This document shows, piece by piece, positions 51,583 through 61,296 of a DNA stretch of 64,000 nucleotides (within the stretch, counting starts at the first letter, position 1; the number at the start of each line of letters is the position of its first letter). This DNA comes from Diaphorobacter caeni. Lineage in GTDB: Bacteria; Pseudomonadota; Gammaproteobacteria; Burkholderiales; Burkholderiaceae_C. The stretch lies in assembly GCF_015354245.1 (NCBI RefSeq), contig NZ_JADKYZ010000006.1, positions 62,001 through 126,000 on the forward strand, read 5' to 3'. The notes beneath the pieces were generated by a model. It did not search any database. It was not told the DNA's origin and saw only the letters and a list, made by a program, of their open reading frames with translations. A program made the position numbers and the translations under genes.

Positions 51583-53544
51583 ATGTCTCTCACATCTGTT
51601 CGCCGTATCTACGCTCTCGCCTTGACCTTCAGCATCTTGGCACTGCTGCAGGGCTGCGCCGGAGTCACAGTCAGCAACCAGGAACCACGCGAATATCTGG
51701 CCCAGCGCAGAGCCGATGTACTGACCCATGGCCAACTGAGTGCCGCCACACGCGAGTCGCTGCGCATTATCGGCAGCGATGCCAAGCCGTGTCTGGTCGA
51801 CGCGCCTGCTTGCCGCGCGCAGTTGGCGTCCGGCAGTGGCCTGGGGGATGAGCGGCGTCTGTCGGCGCTGGCAGAGCTTTGGACGTTTGAGGCTTTGCAG
51901 CAAGACAAGCTGCGCCGCTCGGGCTCCGACAAAGCCTATGCGGCCAATGCCGCATGGATGGAGGCTGCGCGCTACGCTTGGGCTTATTTGTTCCTTACTG
52001 GCAAAGAGCCCGGCAAGCGAGCTTTTGAGGACCGGCAGACGCAGGTGCGCGACTACTACAACTTCGCCGTGCAACAGGCGATCACGGGCCTCTTCGAGGC
52101 ACAAAGCCAGTTCAGTGATGGCCTGCCCGGGAGTCTGGCGCACGTCAATGGTGACCAATTGCGATGGCGCGACTGGACTTTCGCGGTCGATGCAAGCGAC
52201 ATTCATCAGCCCACGCAACGCCAACTGCCAAGAGAGCTGATCGCCGCCAGCAGCCTGTCTTTCTCAGGGCTACGCAATACCTACCGGCGCGATGGTTTTG
52301 GCGCCGAGCTGGTGGCTGTGTTTGCGCAGCCTGATCCATCCAGCGAAGCGGTGTATGAGGAAGCACGCTTTCCAGCCATCACCACCGTTTTGGCTTTTGA
52401 GGGCGACACTTTGGATGCGGTACTGCGCAGCCAACATGCCACGGTGCGCCTGTACGACCCCTATCGTCGCAGCGAAATTTCTCTGGCTCGCAACACCGTG
52501 CCGCTGGCGGGCAACTTCACATCGGGCTACGGACTTTGGCTGGCACGCTCAGAGTTCTCCACGCAGGCACTGCGCACCTTGTTGGGACGTGAGCGCGGCA
52601 TCACCAGACCGCGCATCCACCTGATGCAGCCCTATGACCCCAACCGCCGTGTGATTGTCATGCTGCACGGCCTTGCCAGCAGCCCCGAAGCGTGGATCAA
52701 CGTGGCCAACGAAGTTCTGGGTGAAGAAGCGCTGCGCCGCAACTACCAGATCTGGCAGGTCTACTACCCCACCAATGCGCCGATTCCACTGAATAACCGC
52801 AACATACGCAAAGCGTTGGAAGAGACCCTGCAGCACTTCGATCCGGCAGGCACGGCAACCGCATCAAAGCGCATCACCTTGGTCGGCCACAGCATGGGAG
52901 GTGTTCTGGCACGGTTGATGGTGACGGACACGAAGGGGCACTTGGTGGACAGCATGGCGGCGCAACTGAAGCTGTCAGCATCGACCAGGGAGCAAGTGCA
53001 GGGTGAACTGAATGAGCTGCTGGAGTTTTCTGCGGTGCCACAGGTGAGCAACGCGGTGTTCATTGCCGCACCGCACCGTGGCACCGACTTTGCCAACCAC
53101 CGCATTGCACGCTGGGCATCCAACCTGATCACGTTGCCGTTTTCGATGGTGGAAAGCTTCGCCAAAGCGGCGACCCATATCGAGCGTACCCAGCCGCAGG
53201 AAGGTCGCGCATCGCTGCACATACCCAACAGCATCGACAACCTCAGCGACCGCGACCCGTTTGTACGCGCCACTGCGCAGCTGTCCATTGCACCGGGCGT
53301 GCGCTTTCACACCATCATCGGCAACAACACACCTGACAAACCCTTGCTGCTCAGCAGTGATGGCATCGTGCCCTACAGCAGTGCGCACTGGGATGGCGCG
53401 GAGTCGGAACTGGTGATCGCCTCGGGCCACAGCGTGCAAGAAACACCACCGGCCATCATCGAGCTGCGACGTATTCTGCGTGGGCAATTGGCGAAGGATT
53501 CAACCTTCCGGCGCGCTGACGGTGGCAGTGGCATCGAAGAATAA
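51583..53544 (+). CDS. Lipase-like alpha/beta-hydrolase lipoprotein
   Basis: A 653-residue predicted lipoprotein with lipobox ILALLQGCAG near residue 26. The first 330 residues have no recognised motif. The C-terminal half is an alpha/beta hydrolase: oxyanion segment VIVMLHGLASSPEAW and nucleophile S437 in LVGHSMGGVLARL. Later blocks are IAAPHRGTDFA, SSDGIVPYSSAH (aspartate) and ASGHSVQ (histidine). The triad looks complete, so it is probably an esterase or lipase anchored in the outer membrane or periplasm. The start 51583 begins the signal sequence. It stands alone between debris and repeats. Confidence 0.85.
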   Translation: MSLTSVRRIYALALTFSILALLQGCAGVTVSNQEPREYLAQRRADVLTHGQLSAATRESLRIIGSDAKPCLVDAPACRAQLASGSGLGDERRLSALAELWTFEALQQDKLRRSGSDKAYAANAAWMEAARYAWAYLFLTGKEPGKRAFEDRQTQVRDYYNFAVQQAITGLFEAQSQFSDGLPGSLAHVNGDQLRWRDWTFAVDASDIHQPTQRQLPRELIAASSLSFSGLRNTYRRDGFGAELVAVFAQPDPSSEAVYEEARFPAITTVLAFEGDTLDAVLRSQHATVRLYDPYRRSEISLARNTVPLAGNFTSGYGLWLARSEFSTQALRTLLGRERGITRPRIHLMQPYDPNRRVIVMLHGLASSPEAWINVANEVLGEEALRRNYQIWQVYYPTNAPIPLNNRNIRKALEETLQHFDPAGTATASKRITLVGHSMGGVLARLMVTDTKGHLVDSMAAQLKLSASTREQVQGELNELLEFSAVPQVSNAVFIAAPHRGTDFANHRIARWASNLITLPFSMVESFAKAATHIERTQPQEGRASLHIPNSIDNLSDRDPFVRATAQLSIAPGVRFHTIIGNNTPDKPLLLSSDGIVPYSSAHWDGAESELVIASGHSVQETPPAIIELRRILRGQLAKDSTFRRADGGSGIEE

Positions 53545-53640
53545 GCAACGATGTGGTTTCGATCCGTTCATCACTTTTCGGGTTGAAGAAAGTAGATTTC
53601 CGATGAAGTTGGATCCGGGTCATTTGGGACCTGCGGCGAT

Positions 53641-53686
53641 GGCTGGCAATGGCTGGTAGTGGCTGGTACCGGCAGGTACTGGCTGC
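53641..53686. repeat. 10-bp tandem repeat, about 4.5 units
   Basis: GGCTGGCAAT, GGCTGGTAGT, GGCTGGTACC, GGCAGGTACT, GGCTGC: degenerate 10-base units in direct tandem. It runs directly into the truncated inverted-repeat element at 53685. Confidence 0.7.
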
Positions 53687-53746
53687 ATCGCAGCAGACGG
53701 CCCGAGGCCGCGCCTGCAGGACCGTGTGGAGATCGTAAGCACGCTC
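53685..53746. repeat. Inverted-repeat element, copy 3 (truncated, inverted)
   Basis: CCGCGCCTGCAGGACCGTGT followed by GGAGATCGTAAGCACGCTC (53708-53746) is the reverse complement of the left half of the elements at 29629 and 61297. The adjoining GCATCGCAGCAGACGGCCC matches the core of copy 2. The far arm is missing. It ends at the LysR gene stop (53747). Confidence 0.7.
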
Positions 53747-54643
53747 TTAACCGTCTTCCTGAATCCGAAGTGACAAGAGCCAACTCTTCAGCTTGGCCGT
53801 CGCAGGGCGCAAGTCTGCTCCTTTGGCGTGAACCACGTAGTAGCCTTTGCCGACGCTCAATGGCAGCTTGAACGGCTCAAAAAGCGTTCCGTCGCGTATC
53901 TCGGTTTCAGTCAATATGGCACTGCTCAACACGACCCCTTGTCCATGCCGCGCAGTCTCGATCGCCAACAGGGACTGATCGAAGTGCTGCTGACCCGGTA
54001 TGGCGGCGATCTGTTTATCGGTGAGCTGACTGAACCGGTGAAACCAGGACTGCCAGTGCGGCTGCAACGTGGTGTGCAGCAGGGTTGCGCGAACCAGGTC
54101 CTCTGGTTTTTTGAGGCGCAGTTTGCGGGCATATTCGGGAGAACAGTACAAGCGAGCCTCGTCGCTGTACAGCAGCGTCACGTCCAGAGTGGGGTCGTGT
54201 CCATCGAAGTAGCGAATGGCGAGATCAACCCGGTCACGCTCAAAGTCAATCAAGGCGGTGTCGGCGCTCAGGTGCAGTGATGCTCCAGGATATTGGCTCA
54301 GAAACCCCTCCATGCGAGGCGCGAACCACTTGGCGGCCAATGTTGGCGGCATGGACAACCAGACTTCATTGACGTGGCTTAGCCGAAGCTGATCGCTCGC
54401 CTGCTGGATACGGGCCAGAGCGGGTTTGATGCTGGCCCAGTATTTCAGAGCCTCGGCAGTCGGGTGCAGCTGCCGAACCGTTCTGATGAAAAGGGGGACT
54501 CCAACCCAATCCTCGAGCTTCTGTATCTGCTGCCCGACAGCGCCGGGAGTCACGTGCAGATCACTCGCGGCGAGGGTAAGGCTCTGATGCTTCATGACGG
54601 CATCAAAAACCAGCAGTGCTTTGATCGGTAAAGCGGACTTCAT
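53747..54643 (-). CDS. LysR-family regulator (GcvA-like)
   Basis: A 298-residue LysR regulator of the GcvA-like group: HTH in LLVFDAVMKHQSLTLAASDL with HVTPGAVGQQIQKLEDWVG, then the effector domain (RYFDGHDPTLDVTLLYSDEA). It is divergent from the MFS transporter gene at 54773 with 129 bases between and probably regulates it. The inducer is unknown. Confidence 0.9.
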   Translation of the reverse strand: MKSALPIKALLVFDAVMKHQSLTLAASDLHVTPGAVGQQIQKLEDWVGVPLFIRTVRQLHPTAEALKYWASIKPALARIQQASDQLRLSHVNEVWLSMPPTLAAKWFAPRMEGFLSQYPGASLHLSADTALIDFERDRVDLAIRYFDGHDPTLDVTLLYSDEARLYCSPEYARKLRLKKPEDLVRATLLHTTLQPHWQSWFHRFSQLTDKQIAAIPGQQHFDQSLLAIETARHGQGVVLSSAILTETEIRDGTLFEPFKLPLSVGKGYYVVHAKGADLRPATAKLKSWLLSLRIQEDG

Positions 54644-54772
54644 GGAATAGATTTTCTACTTTATGCCTAAGATTAAATCGGTTGTGCGCAGGTCGGTCGC
54701 TCAGGAGAATCGAGCATTGAACATAGTGGCGCTTCATTCGAAACGCGCCTCTCCTTCTTTGCGAATTCACAC

Positions 54773-55981
54773 ATGACAAATCGGAAATTCTGGACTCTTG
54801 TATTGGTGGCCTCGGCCATCATGATGGTCACCATGGGGGCAAGACAATCCATGGGACTTTTCCTCTCTCCCTTGAATACACACACAGGCCTCGGGATCGC
54901 CAACATCAGTTTTGTCATGGCAGTCGCCCAGTTGGTGTGGGGGGCCGTGCAGCCCATTTTCGGCGCGGTTGCGGATCGCTGGGGCCCTGGCCGCGTGATC
55001 GTCCTCGGCGCGTTGATGTTGGCGGCAGGCTCCGCACTGACGACGCAAGTCACCAGCCAGTGGGGTCTGATTTTCGCAGTGGGGCTGCTGAGTGCCGCAG
55101 GTGCTGGAGCGGGAAGTTTTTCTATTCTAATCGGCGCCACGGCCCAGCGCATTCCGGCGGAGCGACGCTCGTTTGCAGGAGGCGTCATCAATGCGGGAGG
55201 GAGCATGGGACAGTTCATCTTCGCGCCCTTGTATCAGGCAGTGATGTCGGCCTATGGATGGATGAGTGCCCTGTGGACGATGGCAGCCATGGCGCTCACC
55301 ACGGCGCCGATGGCTTGGTGGTTGCGCAAGACACCGGCTCAGGCCGCAGCAGTCTCTGCAGCCCCGGACACGATGACTCTTCGCCAACAACTCGCCATCG
55401 CATTTCGCGACAAAAGCTACTGGTGTCTGCATGCCGGGTTCTTCACTTGCGGTTTTCATATCGCATTCCTGGTGACTCATATGCCCGGAGTGGTCGATCT
55501 GTGTGGTTTGAGCCCGAGCGTGGCATCCACATCGCTGGCCATCATCGGTCTCTCGAACGTCTTTGGCAGCCTCATGGCAGGAGCGTTGGGCTCCCGCGTG
55601 CGCATGAAGATGATCCTGTTCTGGATGTACGCGTCGCGTGCCGTGGCAGTGCTTTTGTACATGGCGGCGCCGAAAGAACCCTGGACGTTCTACATCTTCG
55701 CGGCTGTACTGGGTGTCACTTGGCTCGCCACCGTGCCGCCGACCGCGGGGCTGACCGGGAAGCTGTTTGGCGCCAGGTATCTCGGCACCCTGTTTGGACT
55801 GACGCTGTTGACTCATCAGATCGGAGGTTTCCTCGGTGCCTGGTTGGGGGGCGTGGCAGTTGTACAGACTGGCAACTACGAATGGATGTGGTGGGCCGAC
55901 GCCGCCTTGGCTCTGCTGGCTGCTTTCGTCAACTTGCCCATCAAGGAAGCCAAGCCCACCGTGAGAGCGGTACTGGCCTAG
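54773..55981 (+). CDS. MFS transporter
   Basis: A 402-residue major facilitator superfamily carrier with about 12 membrane segments. The loop 2-3 signature appears as GAVADRWGPGRVIVLGALML. It resembles the oxalate/formate-antiporter-type and monocarboxylate-like carriers (TMGARQSMGLFLSPLN start), so an organic acid or amino-acid-derived substrate is plausible. The LysR gene is divergent. Start 54773. Whether it serves the amino-acid catabolic cluster starting at 56432 is open; an IS remnant lies between. Confidence 0.88.
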   Translation: MTNRKFWTLVLVASAIMMVTMGARQSMGLFLSPLNTHTGLGIANISFVMAVAQLVWGAVQPIFGAVADRWGPGRVIVLGALMLAAGSALTTQVTSQWGLIFAVGLLSAAGAGAGSFSILIGATAQRIPAERRSFAGGVINAGGSMGQFIFAPLYQAVMSAYGWMSALWTMAAMALTTAPMAWWLRKTPAQAAAVSAAPDTMTLRQQLAIAFRDKSYWCLHAGFFTCGFHIAFLVTHMPGVVDLCGLSPSVASTSLAIIGLSNVFGSLMAGALGSRVRMKMILFWMYASRAVAVLLYMAAPKEPWTFYIFAAVLGVTWLATVPPTAGLTGKLFGARYLGTLFGLTLLTHQIGGFLGAWLGGVAVVQTGNYEWMWWADAALALLAAFVNLPIKEAKPTVRAVLA

Positions 55982-56059
55982 CGGTCGTGCTCAGACAAGG
56001 CGCTTCTCCCTGAAGTGGTTCACATCGAGTTTGGTGGAGGGCAAGCGGTTGAAGTGCGG

Positions 56060-56256
56060 ATATGTCTGCCTGCGCAAGGTGGGCAACGTGCCGCCAGCAG
56101 TTTGCCTCAGCTTCTGCTTGCGGTACATGCCCCACGGACTCCTGCAGTCTGTCGTGGTTGAACCCATGTCGCTACTGCAGCGTTGCCAACTTCGGTGATT
56201 CACGCGTATTCCACGGACTGCGTTGGTGGATGAGCGTGTCCGCAAAAACTGGAGAT
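56060..56256 (-). pseudogene. IS3-family transposase (OrfB) C-terminal remnant
   Basis: In one minus-strand frame the sequence reads LIHQRSPWNTRESPKLATLQ, a stop, then RHGFNHDRLQESVGHVPQAE and AEANCWR. This is the end of IS3-group OrfB (usual wording: LIHRRGPWRSFEAVEFATLE, then W-x-x-WFNxRRLLEPIGNIPPAEAE). An in-frame TAG replaces the tryptophan codon and the upstream DDE part is absent, so it is dead. The rest of the 450-base gap (55982-56431) holds nothing else I can support. Confidence 0.7.
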
Positions 56257-56431
56257 GGCCGCCCCCAATCTGCGCTGTTTTCTGGTGCCTGCTCGAGTGA
56301 CTGTCTGGATGCTTATGCCCTGAATCCCCATCGGATCAGTTGATTCAGAAAACTCACAAGGTGATTCGAACTAGTCACTTTACTGCTGTCGAATCGATGG
56401 AAAGAATGGTTGTTTTCACAAGGAGCTGTGC

Positions 56432-57313
56432 ATGAGCGATGGCGGTGTGCAATGCAGAACGGTGTATCTGGATGGCGAGTGGTTGCCGGAGGATCAGGCC
56501 AAGGTGTCCGTTTTTGATCGGGGCTTTGTGTTTGCCGATGCGATCTATGAAGTGACGGCCGTGGCCGAAGGCAAGCTGATCGATTTTGATTTTCATGTGG
56601 CGCGATTGGAGCGCTCCCTTTCCGCTCTGGGCATTCCCATGCCGTTGACGGCGGGGGAGTGGCTGGAGCTGCACAGGCAGATCTGTGTGCGCAATGGAAT
56701 TGTCGACGGGCTGGTCTACATGCAGATCACGCGGGGCGTGCAGGATCGGAATTTTGTGATCGCCGATGGCTTGCGGCCCACGGTGGTGCTGTTCACGCAG
56801 GTCAGAAACGTGCTGGCGAATCCGAAATGGAAGACCGGCATTGCCGTGCGCACGGTTCCCGATGGACGCTGGGCCAATCGCCACGTCAAGACGGTGCAGC
56901 TGCTGTATTCGTCCATGGCCAAGACGCAGGCGGTGCGTGATGGCTTCGACGATGCCCTGTTCGTCGAAGACGGGGAGATCACGGAGACGTGCTCGGCCAA
57001 CTTTCACATGGTGCAAAGCGACGGAACCCTGGTCACGCGCGGCCTGTCCGACGCGCTGCCGCATGGGGTGACGCGTGCCAGCATTCTGGATATCGCAGCA
57101 GCAGCGGGCATCCGGACGGTGCAGCGAACGTTTTCGGTGGCCGAGGCGCAAAGCGCCTCCGAGGCCTTCATCACGGATTCCGTGGGCATGGTGACTCCCG
57201 TGGTGTCCATCGACAGAGTCCCCATCGGCGAAGGCGTGCCGGGGCCCGTGGCGCAGCGCCTCCTGCAGCTCTATATCGATCAGAAGCTGCAGAGCGGCGT
57301 GCGCGTGCACTGA
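56432..57313 (+). CDS. D-amino acid aminotransferase-type enzyme (class IV)
   Basis: A 293-residue fold-type IV PLP aminotransferase. The PLP lysine is K153 in ANRHVKTVQLL. Other blocks are FDRGFVFADAIYEV at the start and EDGEITETCSANFHMV downstream, as in D-alanine/D-amino acid transaminases. Branched-chain aminotransferases and aminodeoxychorismate lyase share the fold, but YxDGxW and the short length favour the D-amino acid type. It converges on the LysR gene with 21 bases between. It may deaminate a D-amino acid to a 2-oxoacid for the downstream cluster. Confidence 0.88.
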   Translation: MSDGGVQCRTVYLDGEWLPEDQAKVSVFDRGFVFADAIYEVTAVAEGKLIDFDFHVARLERSLSALGIPMPLTAGEWLELHRQICVRNGIVDGLVYMQITRGVQDRNFVIADGLRPTVVLFTQVRNVLANPKWKTGIAVRTVPDGRWANRHVKTVQLLYSSMAKTQAVRDGFDDALFVEDGEITETCSANFHMVQSDGTLVTRGLSDALPHGVTRASILDIAAAAGIRTVQRTFSVAEAQSASEAFITDSVGMVTPVVSIDRVPIGEGVPGPVAQRLLQLYIDQKLQSGVRVH

Positions 57314-57334
57314 GGACCCGCTGTCGCTCGCGCT

Positions 57335-58264
57335 TCAGGCGTGGGCTTGCGGGTGCTGTGGCAGGGTCTGCGCAAAGCGCTGGGCCTCTTCGAGAATCCA
57401 TGTGCGGAAAGCCTCCAGCGGCACGCTGTGGCGCATGTTGTTGGGGTAGACGAGGTAGTACGAATCTTCTGCGGGAATCGACAACGGATGTGCGCGCACC
57501 ACGCCGTTGTCCCACGCGGTCTTGGGCACGAAGAACTCCGGCACCAGCGCGATGCCGAGCCCGGATTCGGCCGCGCGGATCATCATGGAATGCTGCTCGA
57601 AGCCGACGCTGCGCTCGGGCATCGTCTCCTGCGGCAGCTGGGCGGCATCGAACCATTGCCGCCACGACTCCTGACGTGTGGTCGAGAACAGCAGCGGAAA
57701 CTTGAGCAGGTCAGCGGCCTTGCCGATGCTGTCGCCGATCAGGTCCTTGCGTGCAATCACGACCATCTCTTCACCGAAAAGCAGCTCCGAGGTTGCCCAG
57801 GGCCAGACCGGCTTGCCGTGGTGAATGGCGGCTTCGAAATGCTCCTCGTTGAACGAGAACGGATTGGAGCGCACGCCCATGTTCACGCGGATCTGGGGAT
57901 GCTTTTCATAGAAGCCCGGCAGCCGGGGAATCAACCATTCCAGCGCAAACGTGGGCAGCACGGCCAGCTCCAGACTGCCGTCGCCGCTGCCGTGCGCCGA
58001 GATGGACAGGGTATCGCGTTCGATGGCGCGCAGCGATGCCCTGATCTGTTCGCTGTACAGGCGTCCGGCTCTGGTCAGCACGACGCGCTGTTTCACGCGT
58101 GCGAACAGGCGGATGTTGAGGTTGGACTCCAGGGCATTGATCTGCCGCGAGATCGCGCTTTCCGTCAGAAAGAGTTCCCGCGCGGCGAGCGTGAAGCTTT
58201 CATGGCGGGCAGCAGCCTCGAATGCGATCAATGCGGCCATGGGCGGGATTCGATTGCGAAGCAT
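57335..58264 (-). CDS. LysR-family regulator of the catabolic cluster
   Basis: A 309-residue LysR protein, GcvA-like: HTH LIAFEAAARHESFTLAAREL with FLTESAISRQINALESNLN, then an effector domain. It lies between the two aminotransferase genes and is divergent from the second, so it probably controls the cluster at 58443-64000. The inducer is likely a pathway substrate. It begins 178 bases before the aminotransferase start used here. Confidence 0.9.
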   Translation of the reverse strand: MLRNRIPPMAALIAFEAAARHESFTLAARELFLTESAISRQINALESNLNIRLFARVKQRVVLTRAGRLYSEQIRASLRAIERDTLSISAHGSGDGSLELAVLPTFALEWLIPRLPGFYEKHPQIRVNMGVRSNPFSFNEEHFEAAIHHGKPVWPWATSELLFGEEMVVIARKDLIGDSIGKAADLLKFPLLFSTTRQESWRQWFDAAQLPQETMPERSVGFEQHSMMIRAAESGLGIALVPEFFVPKTAWDNGVVRAHPLSIPAEDSYYLVYPNNMRHSVPLEAFRTWILEEAQRFAQTLPQHPQAHA

Positions 58265-58442
58265 GTTGATTCATAAAAGTCATCATGTGGCAATTTTATA
58301 TCGCTTTACGGGTTGGGTCGTCGGTAGAAAAATCACTTCAAAACAGCATCGAACTCGAAATCAATGCCATTCGAGCCCGCGCTCAAAAATGACTTTTAAG
58401 AAAGACTGCCTTGTTTCGACCCAAGGGATTTCCCTTGAAGAA

Positions 58443-59705
58443 ATGGCGCAACCCACCGGACACCACATGGCCTCCTACCGCTTCGCCTCTGTCTACGTCG
58501 ATCCCAAGGGTTCGCCGATCCGCGCGCTCTACAAGCATCTCGGCGAGCCCGGCATGATCTCGTTCGCAGGCGGCTACCCCGACCCGCAACTGTTCGATGA
58601 GGAGGGCCTGCGCCAGGCTTCCGAGCGAGCCTTCGCCAACAGCAAGGGCTGCCTCGAATACGGCGCGACGGAAGGAACGCCCGGACTGAAGAACGAGATC
58701 GTGCGGCTGATGCACACCAGAGGGGTGAGCACCCGGCCCGAGAACATCATCGTGACGACGGGCTCGCAGCAGGCCTTCGATCTGGTTCTGCGGGTGATGG
58801 TGGAAAAGGGCGACAGGGTGCTGGTCGAGCAGCCGACCTATTCGACCAACATCCAGGCCGTCCATGCGTATCAGGCCAACGTCCAGTCGGTCCCCGTGAC
58901 TGCCGATGGTCTGGATGTCGAGGCCCTGGAGCGCATGCTGGCGAGCGCCCGTGTCTCGGGGCAGTTGCCCAAGCTCCTCTACACGATTCCCAATTTCAGC
59001 AACCCGTCGGGAGCGACCATGCCGCGCGAACGACGAATCCGCTTGCTGCAGCTGGCCGCTCAGTACCAGCTCCTGCTGGTGGAGGACGATCCCTACGGCG
59101 GGCTGCGCTTCAAGGGCGAGGCGGTGCCTTCATTGATGGCGCTGGCCGGCGAAGTGCCCGGTGCGCAGGACTGGGTCGTGCACCTGTCCAGTCTCTCGAA
59201 GATCGTCGCCCCGGGCCTGAGAGTGGGGTGGGCCGTCGCTCCCGTCGAGATCCTCAGGCGCTGTTCGGTGGCCAAGCAAAGCGCGGATGTGGGCAGTTCC
59301 CCATGGACGCAAAGCATCGCCGCGGAGTATCTGTCCGGCGGACGAATGACCACACATCTGGAGCACATCTGCGCGGCCTACGGAGCCAAGTGCAGAGCGC
59401 TGGCCGATGGCTTGCGGCGAGAGCTGGGTGAGGCGTTGGCGTTTCACGAGCCTTCGGGCGGCATGTTCATCTGGGCCCGTCTCACGGGGACGGTCACCGC
59501 ATCCGAACTGCTGGAGCGGGCCATTGCACGCGGCGTGATGTTCGTCCCCGGTGAAGGCTTTCAGGTGGACTCTAGCGATCCTTTCACACTGCGCCTGTCG
59601 TTCGCCACGCCGACGCTCGACGAGGTCGCATTGGGAACCCGCCGATTGGGCGAAGCGCTGGCGGATGCGCTAGCCCGCAAAAGTCCGCAGGCGCTGCCCG
59701 CCTGA
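58443..59705 (+). CDS. PLP-dependent aminotransferase, fold type I (2-aminoadipate/aromatic type)
   Basis: A 420-residue class I/II aminotransferase. The PLP lysine is in HLSSLSKIVAPGLRVGW. Other landmarks are ISFAGGYPDPQLFD, CLEYGATEGTPGLKNEI, and TIPNFSNPSGATM with EDDPYGGLRF. This matches LysN/MdpA-type 2-aminoadipate or broad aromatic aminotransferases. It should convert an amino acid to a 2-oxoacid. The start is uncertain: 58389, 58443 and 58467 are all possible; 58443 has GAAGAA nearby. The ThDP enzyme follows after 49 bases. The in-frame sequence upstream overlaps the LysR gene and is not coding here. Confidence 0.9.
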   Translation: MAQPTGHHMASYRFASVYVDPKGSPIRALYKHLGEPGMISFAGGYPDPQLFDEEGLRQASERAFANSKGCLEYGATEGTPGLKNEIVRLMHTRGVSTRPENIIVTTGSQQAFDLVLRVMVEKGDRVLVEQPTYSTNIQAVHAYQANVQSVPVTADGLDVEALERMLASARVSGQLPKLLYTIPNFSNPSGATMPRERRIRLLQLAAQYQLLLVEDDPYGGLRFKGEAVPSLMALAGEVPGAQDWVVHLSSLSKIVAPGLRVGWAVAPVEILRRCSVAKQSADVGSSPWTQSIAAEYLSGGRMTTHLEHICAAYGAKCRALADGLRRELGEALAFHEPSGGMFIWARLTGTVTASELLERAIARGVMFVPGEGFQVDSSDPFTLRLSFATPTLDEVALGTRRLGEALADALARKSPQALPA

Positions 59706-59754
59706 CGGCGGAAATCTTCCCCGAACCACTCCACACCAACAAGGAAACTGACAC

Positions 59755-61296
59755 ATGAACGGAGCCAAGAGTCTGGTTCAGACATTGCTCGCCGCAGGCA
59801 TCGATACCTGCTTCGCCAATCCCGGAACCAGCGAGATGCACTTCGTCGCGGCGCTGGACCAAGTGCCCGGCATGAAGTGCGTGCTGGGCCTGCAGGAGAA
59901 CGTGGTCACGGGCATGGCCGATGGCTACTATCGGATGGCGCGCAAGCCCGCATGCACGCTCCTGCACTGTGCACCGGGTCTGGCAAATGGCATGGGCAAC
60001 CTGCACAACGCACGCCGCGCGCGCAGCGGCATCGTCAACATCGTGGGAGATCAGGCGATCTATCACCGCCCGTTTGACGCACCGCTGACCGGAGACACGG
60101 TGGGCATGGCACAGACGGTGTCGGCCTGGGTGCGCACCAGCACCAGCACGCAGGAGCTCGGCCGCGATGCGGTCGAGGCGGTGCGTGCGGCATCGACCTA
60201 TCCGGGCCAGATCGCCACCCTGATTCTGCCGGCCGATGTGTCCTGGCAGGACGGCGGCGCGGTCGGCGTGCCGATGGCGGCGGCACGGCCGCCATCGATC
60301 GATCTGGGCGCGGTGGACCGCGCGGCCAAGATCCTCCGCGACCAGGACGACGTTCTGCTGCTGATGGCCGGCCCGGCCGTGCTGGCCGAGGGCCAGAAGC
60401 TCGCCTGGCGCATCGCTCAGGCCACGGGCGCCAAGGTGATGGCGAGCTATGTGACATCGCATCTGGCGCGCGGGCAGGGCCACCTGCAACTGGAGCGGGT
60501 GCCCTACAACATGGAGGCCGCCATTCAGGCGCTCAAGCCATTTGGGCACATCATTCTGGTGAACGCCGCTCCGCCCGTCGGCTTCTTTGGTTATCCGGGC
60601 ATGCCTTCGGTGCAGCATCGCAGCGACGCGGTGTTCCACACGCTCTCGCGCCCCGATCAGGATCCCGTTGAGGCACTGGCGGCGCTGGCACTGGCGCTGG
60701 GGGCTCCGCAGGTGGGTATGCCGGATCCCGGACCGCGCCCCGAGGCCGTGCGTGGTGCGCCCACTCCGGAAGGTCTGGCGCAGACGCTGGCGGCGCTGAT
60801 GCCCGAGAACGCCATCGTCTCGGACGAAAGCATCTCGTACGGGCGAGGCTTCTACAAGTTCACGCATGCCGCTCCCGCTCACGAATGGCTGCATCTTGCC
60901 GGTGGCGCCATCGGCGACGGCATGCCCGTCGCGACGGGCGCGGCGCTGGGTGCGGGCAAGCAGCGCCGCGTGATCAACCTGCAGGCGGACGGCTCGGCCA
61001 TGTACTCGCTGCAGTCATTGTGGACACAGGCGCGCGAGCAATTGCCGGTGACGACCATCATCCTCAACAACAGCAAGTACAACATCCTCATCGGCGAGTA
61101 CGCCAACGTCGGCGCCACTCCCGGCGAGACGGCGATGAGCATGCTGGATCTGGGCAACCCGTCGCTCGACTGGGTCCGCATGGCAAACGGCATGGGGGTC
61201 GAAGCCGCACGCGCCACCACGCTGGAGGCCTGTGCCGATCTCATGGCGAGCAGCTTCGGTAGACAAACGCCATTCCTCATCGAACTGATGATCTGA
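59755..61296 (+). CDS. ThDP-dependent 2-oxoacid decarboxylase / acetolactate-synthase-like enzyme
   Basis: A 513-residue thiamine-diphosphate enzyme of the acetolactate synthase/benzoylformate decarboxylase group. The ThDP-activating glutamate is E48 in GLQENVVTGMADGYYRM. The cofactor-binding motif is NLQADGSAMYSLQSLWTQAR with IILNNSKYNIL. Between two aminotransferases and an aldehyde dehydrogenase, decarboxylation of a 2-oxoacid to an aldehyde is the best fit, as for MdlC. Ligation like AHAS is less likely because no small subunit is present. A repeat element begins one base after its stop and separates it from the dehydrogenase gene by 201 bases. Confidence 0.88.
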   Translation: MNGAKSLVQTLLAAGIDTCFANPGTSEMHFVAALDQVPGMKCVLGLQENVVTGMADGYYRMARKPACTLLHCAPGLANGMGNLHNARRARSGIVNIVGDQAIYHRPFDAPLTGDTVGMAQTVSAWVRTSTSTQELGRDAVEAVRAASTYPGQIATLILPADVSWQDGGAVGVPMAAARPPSIDLGAVDRAAKILRDQDDVLLLMAGPAVLAEGQKLAWRIAQATGAKVMASYVTSHLARGQGHLQLERVPYNMEAAIQALKPFGHIILVNAAPPVGFFGYPGMPSVQHRSDAVFHTLSRPDQDPVEALAALALALGAPQVGMPDPGPRPEAVRGAPTPEGLAQTLAALMPENAIVSDESISYGRGFYKFTHAAPAHEWLHLAGGAIGDGMPVATGAALGAGKQRRVINLQADGSAMYSLQSLWTQAREQLPVTTIILNNSKYNILIGEYANVGATPGETAMSMLDLGNPSLDWVRMANGMGVEAARATTLEACADLMASSFGRQTPFLIELMI

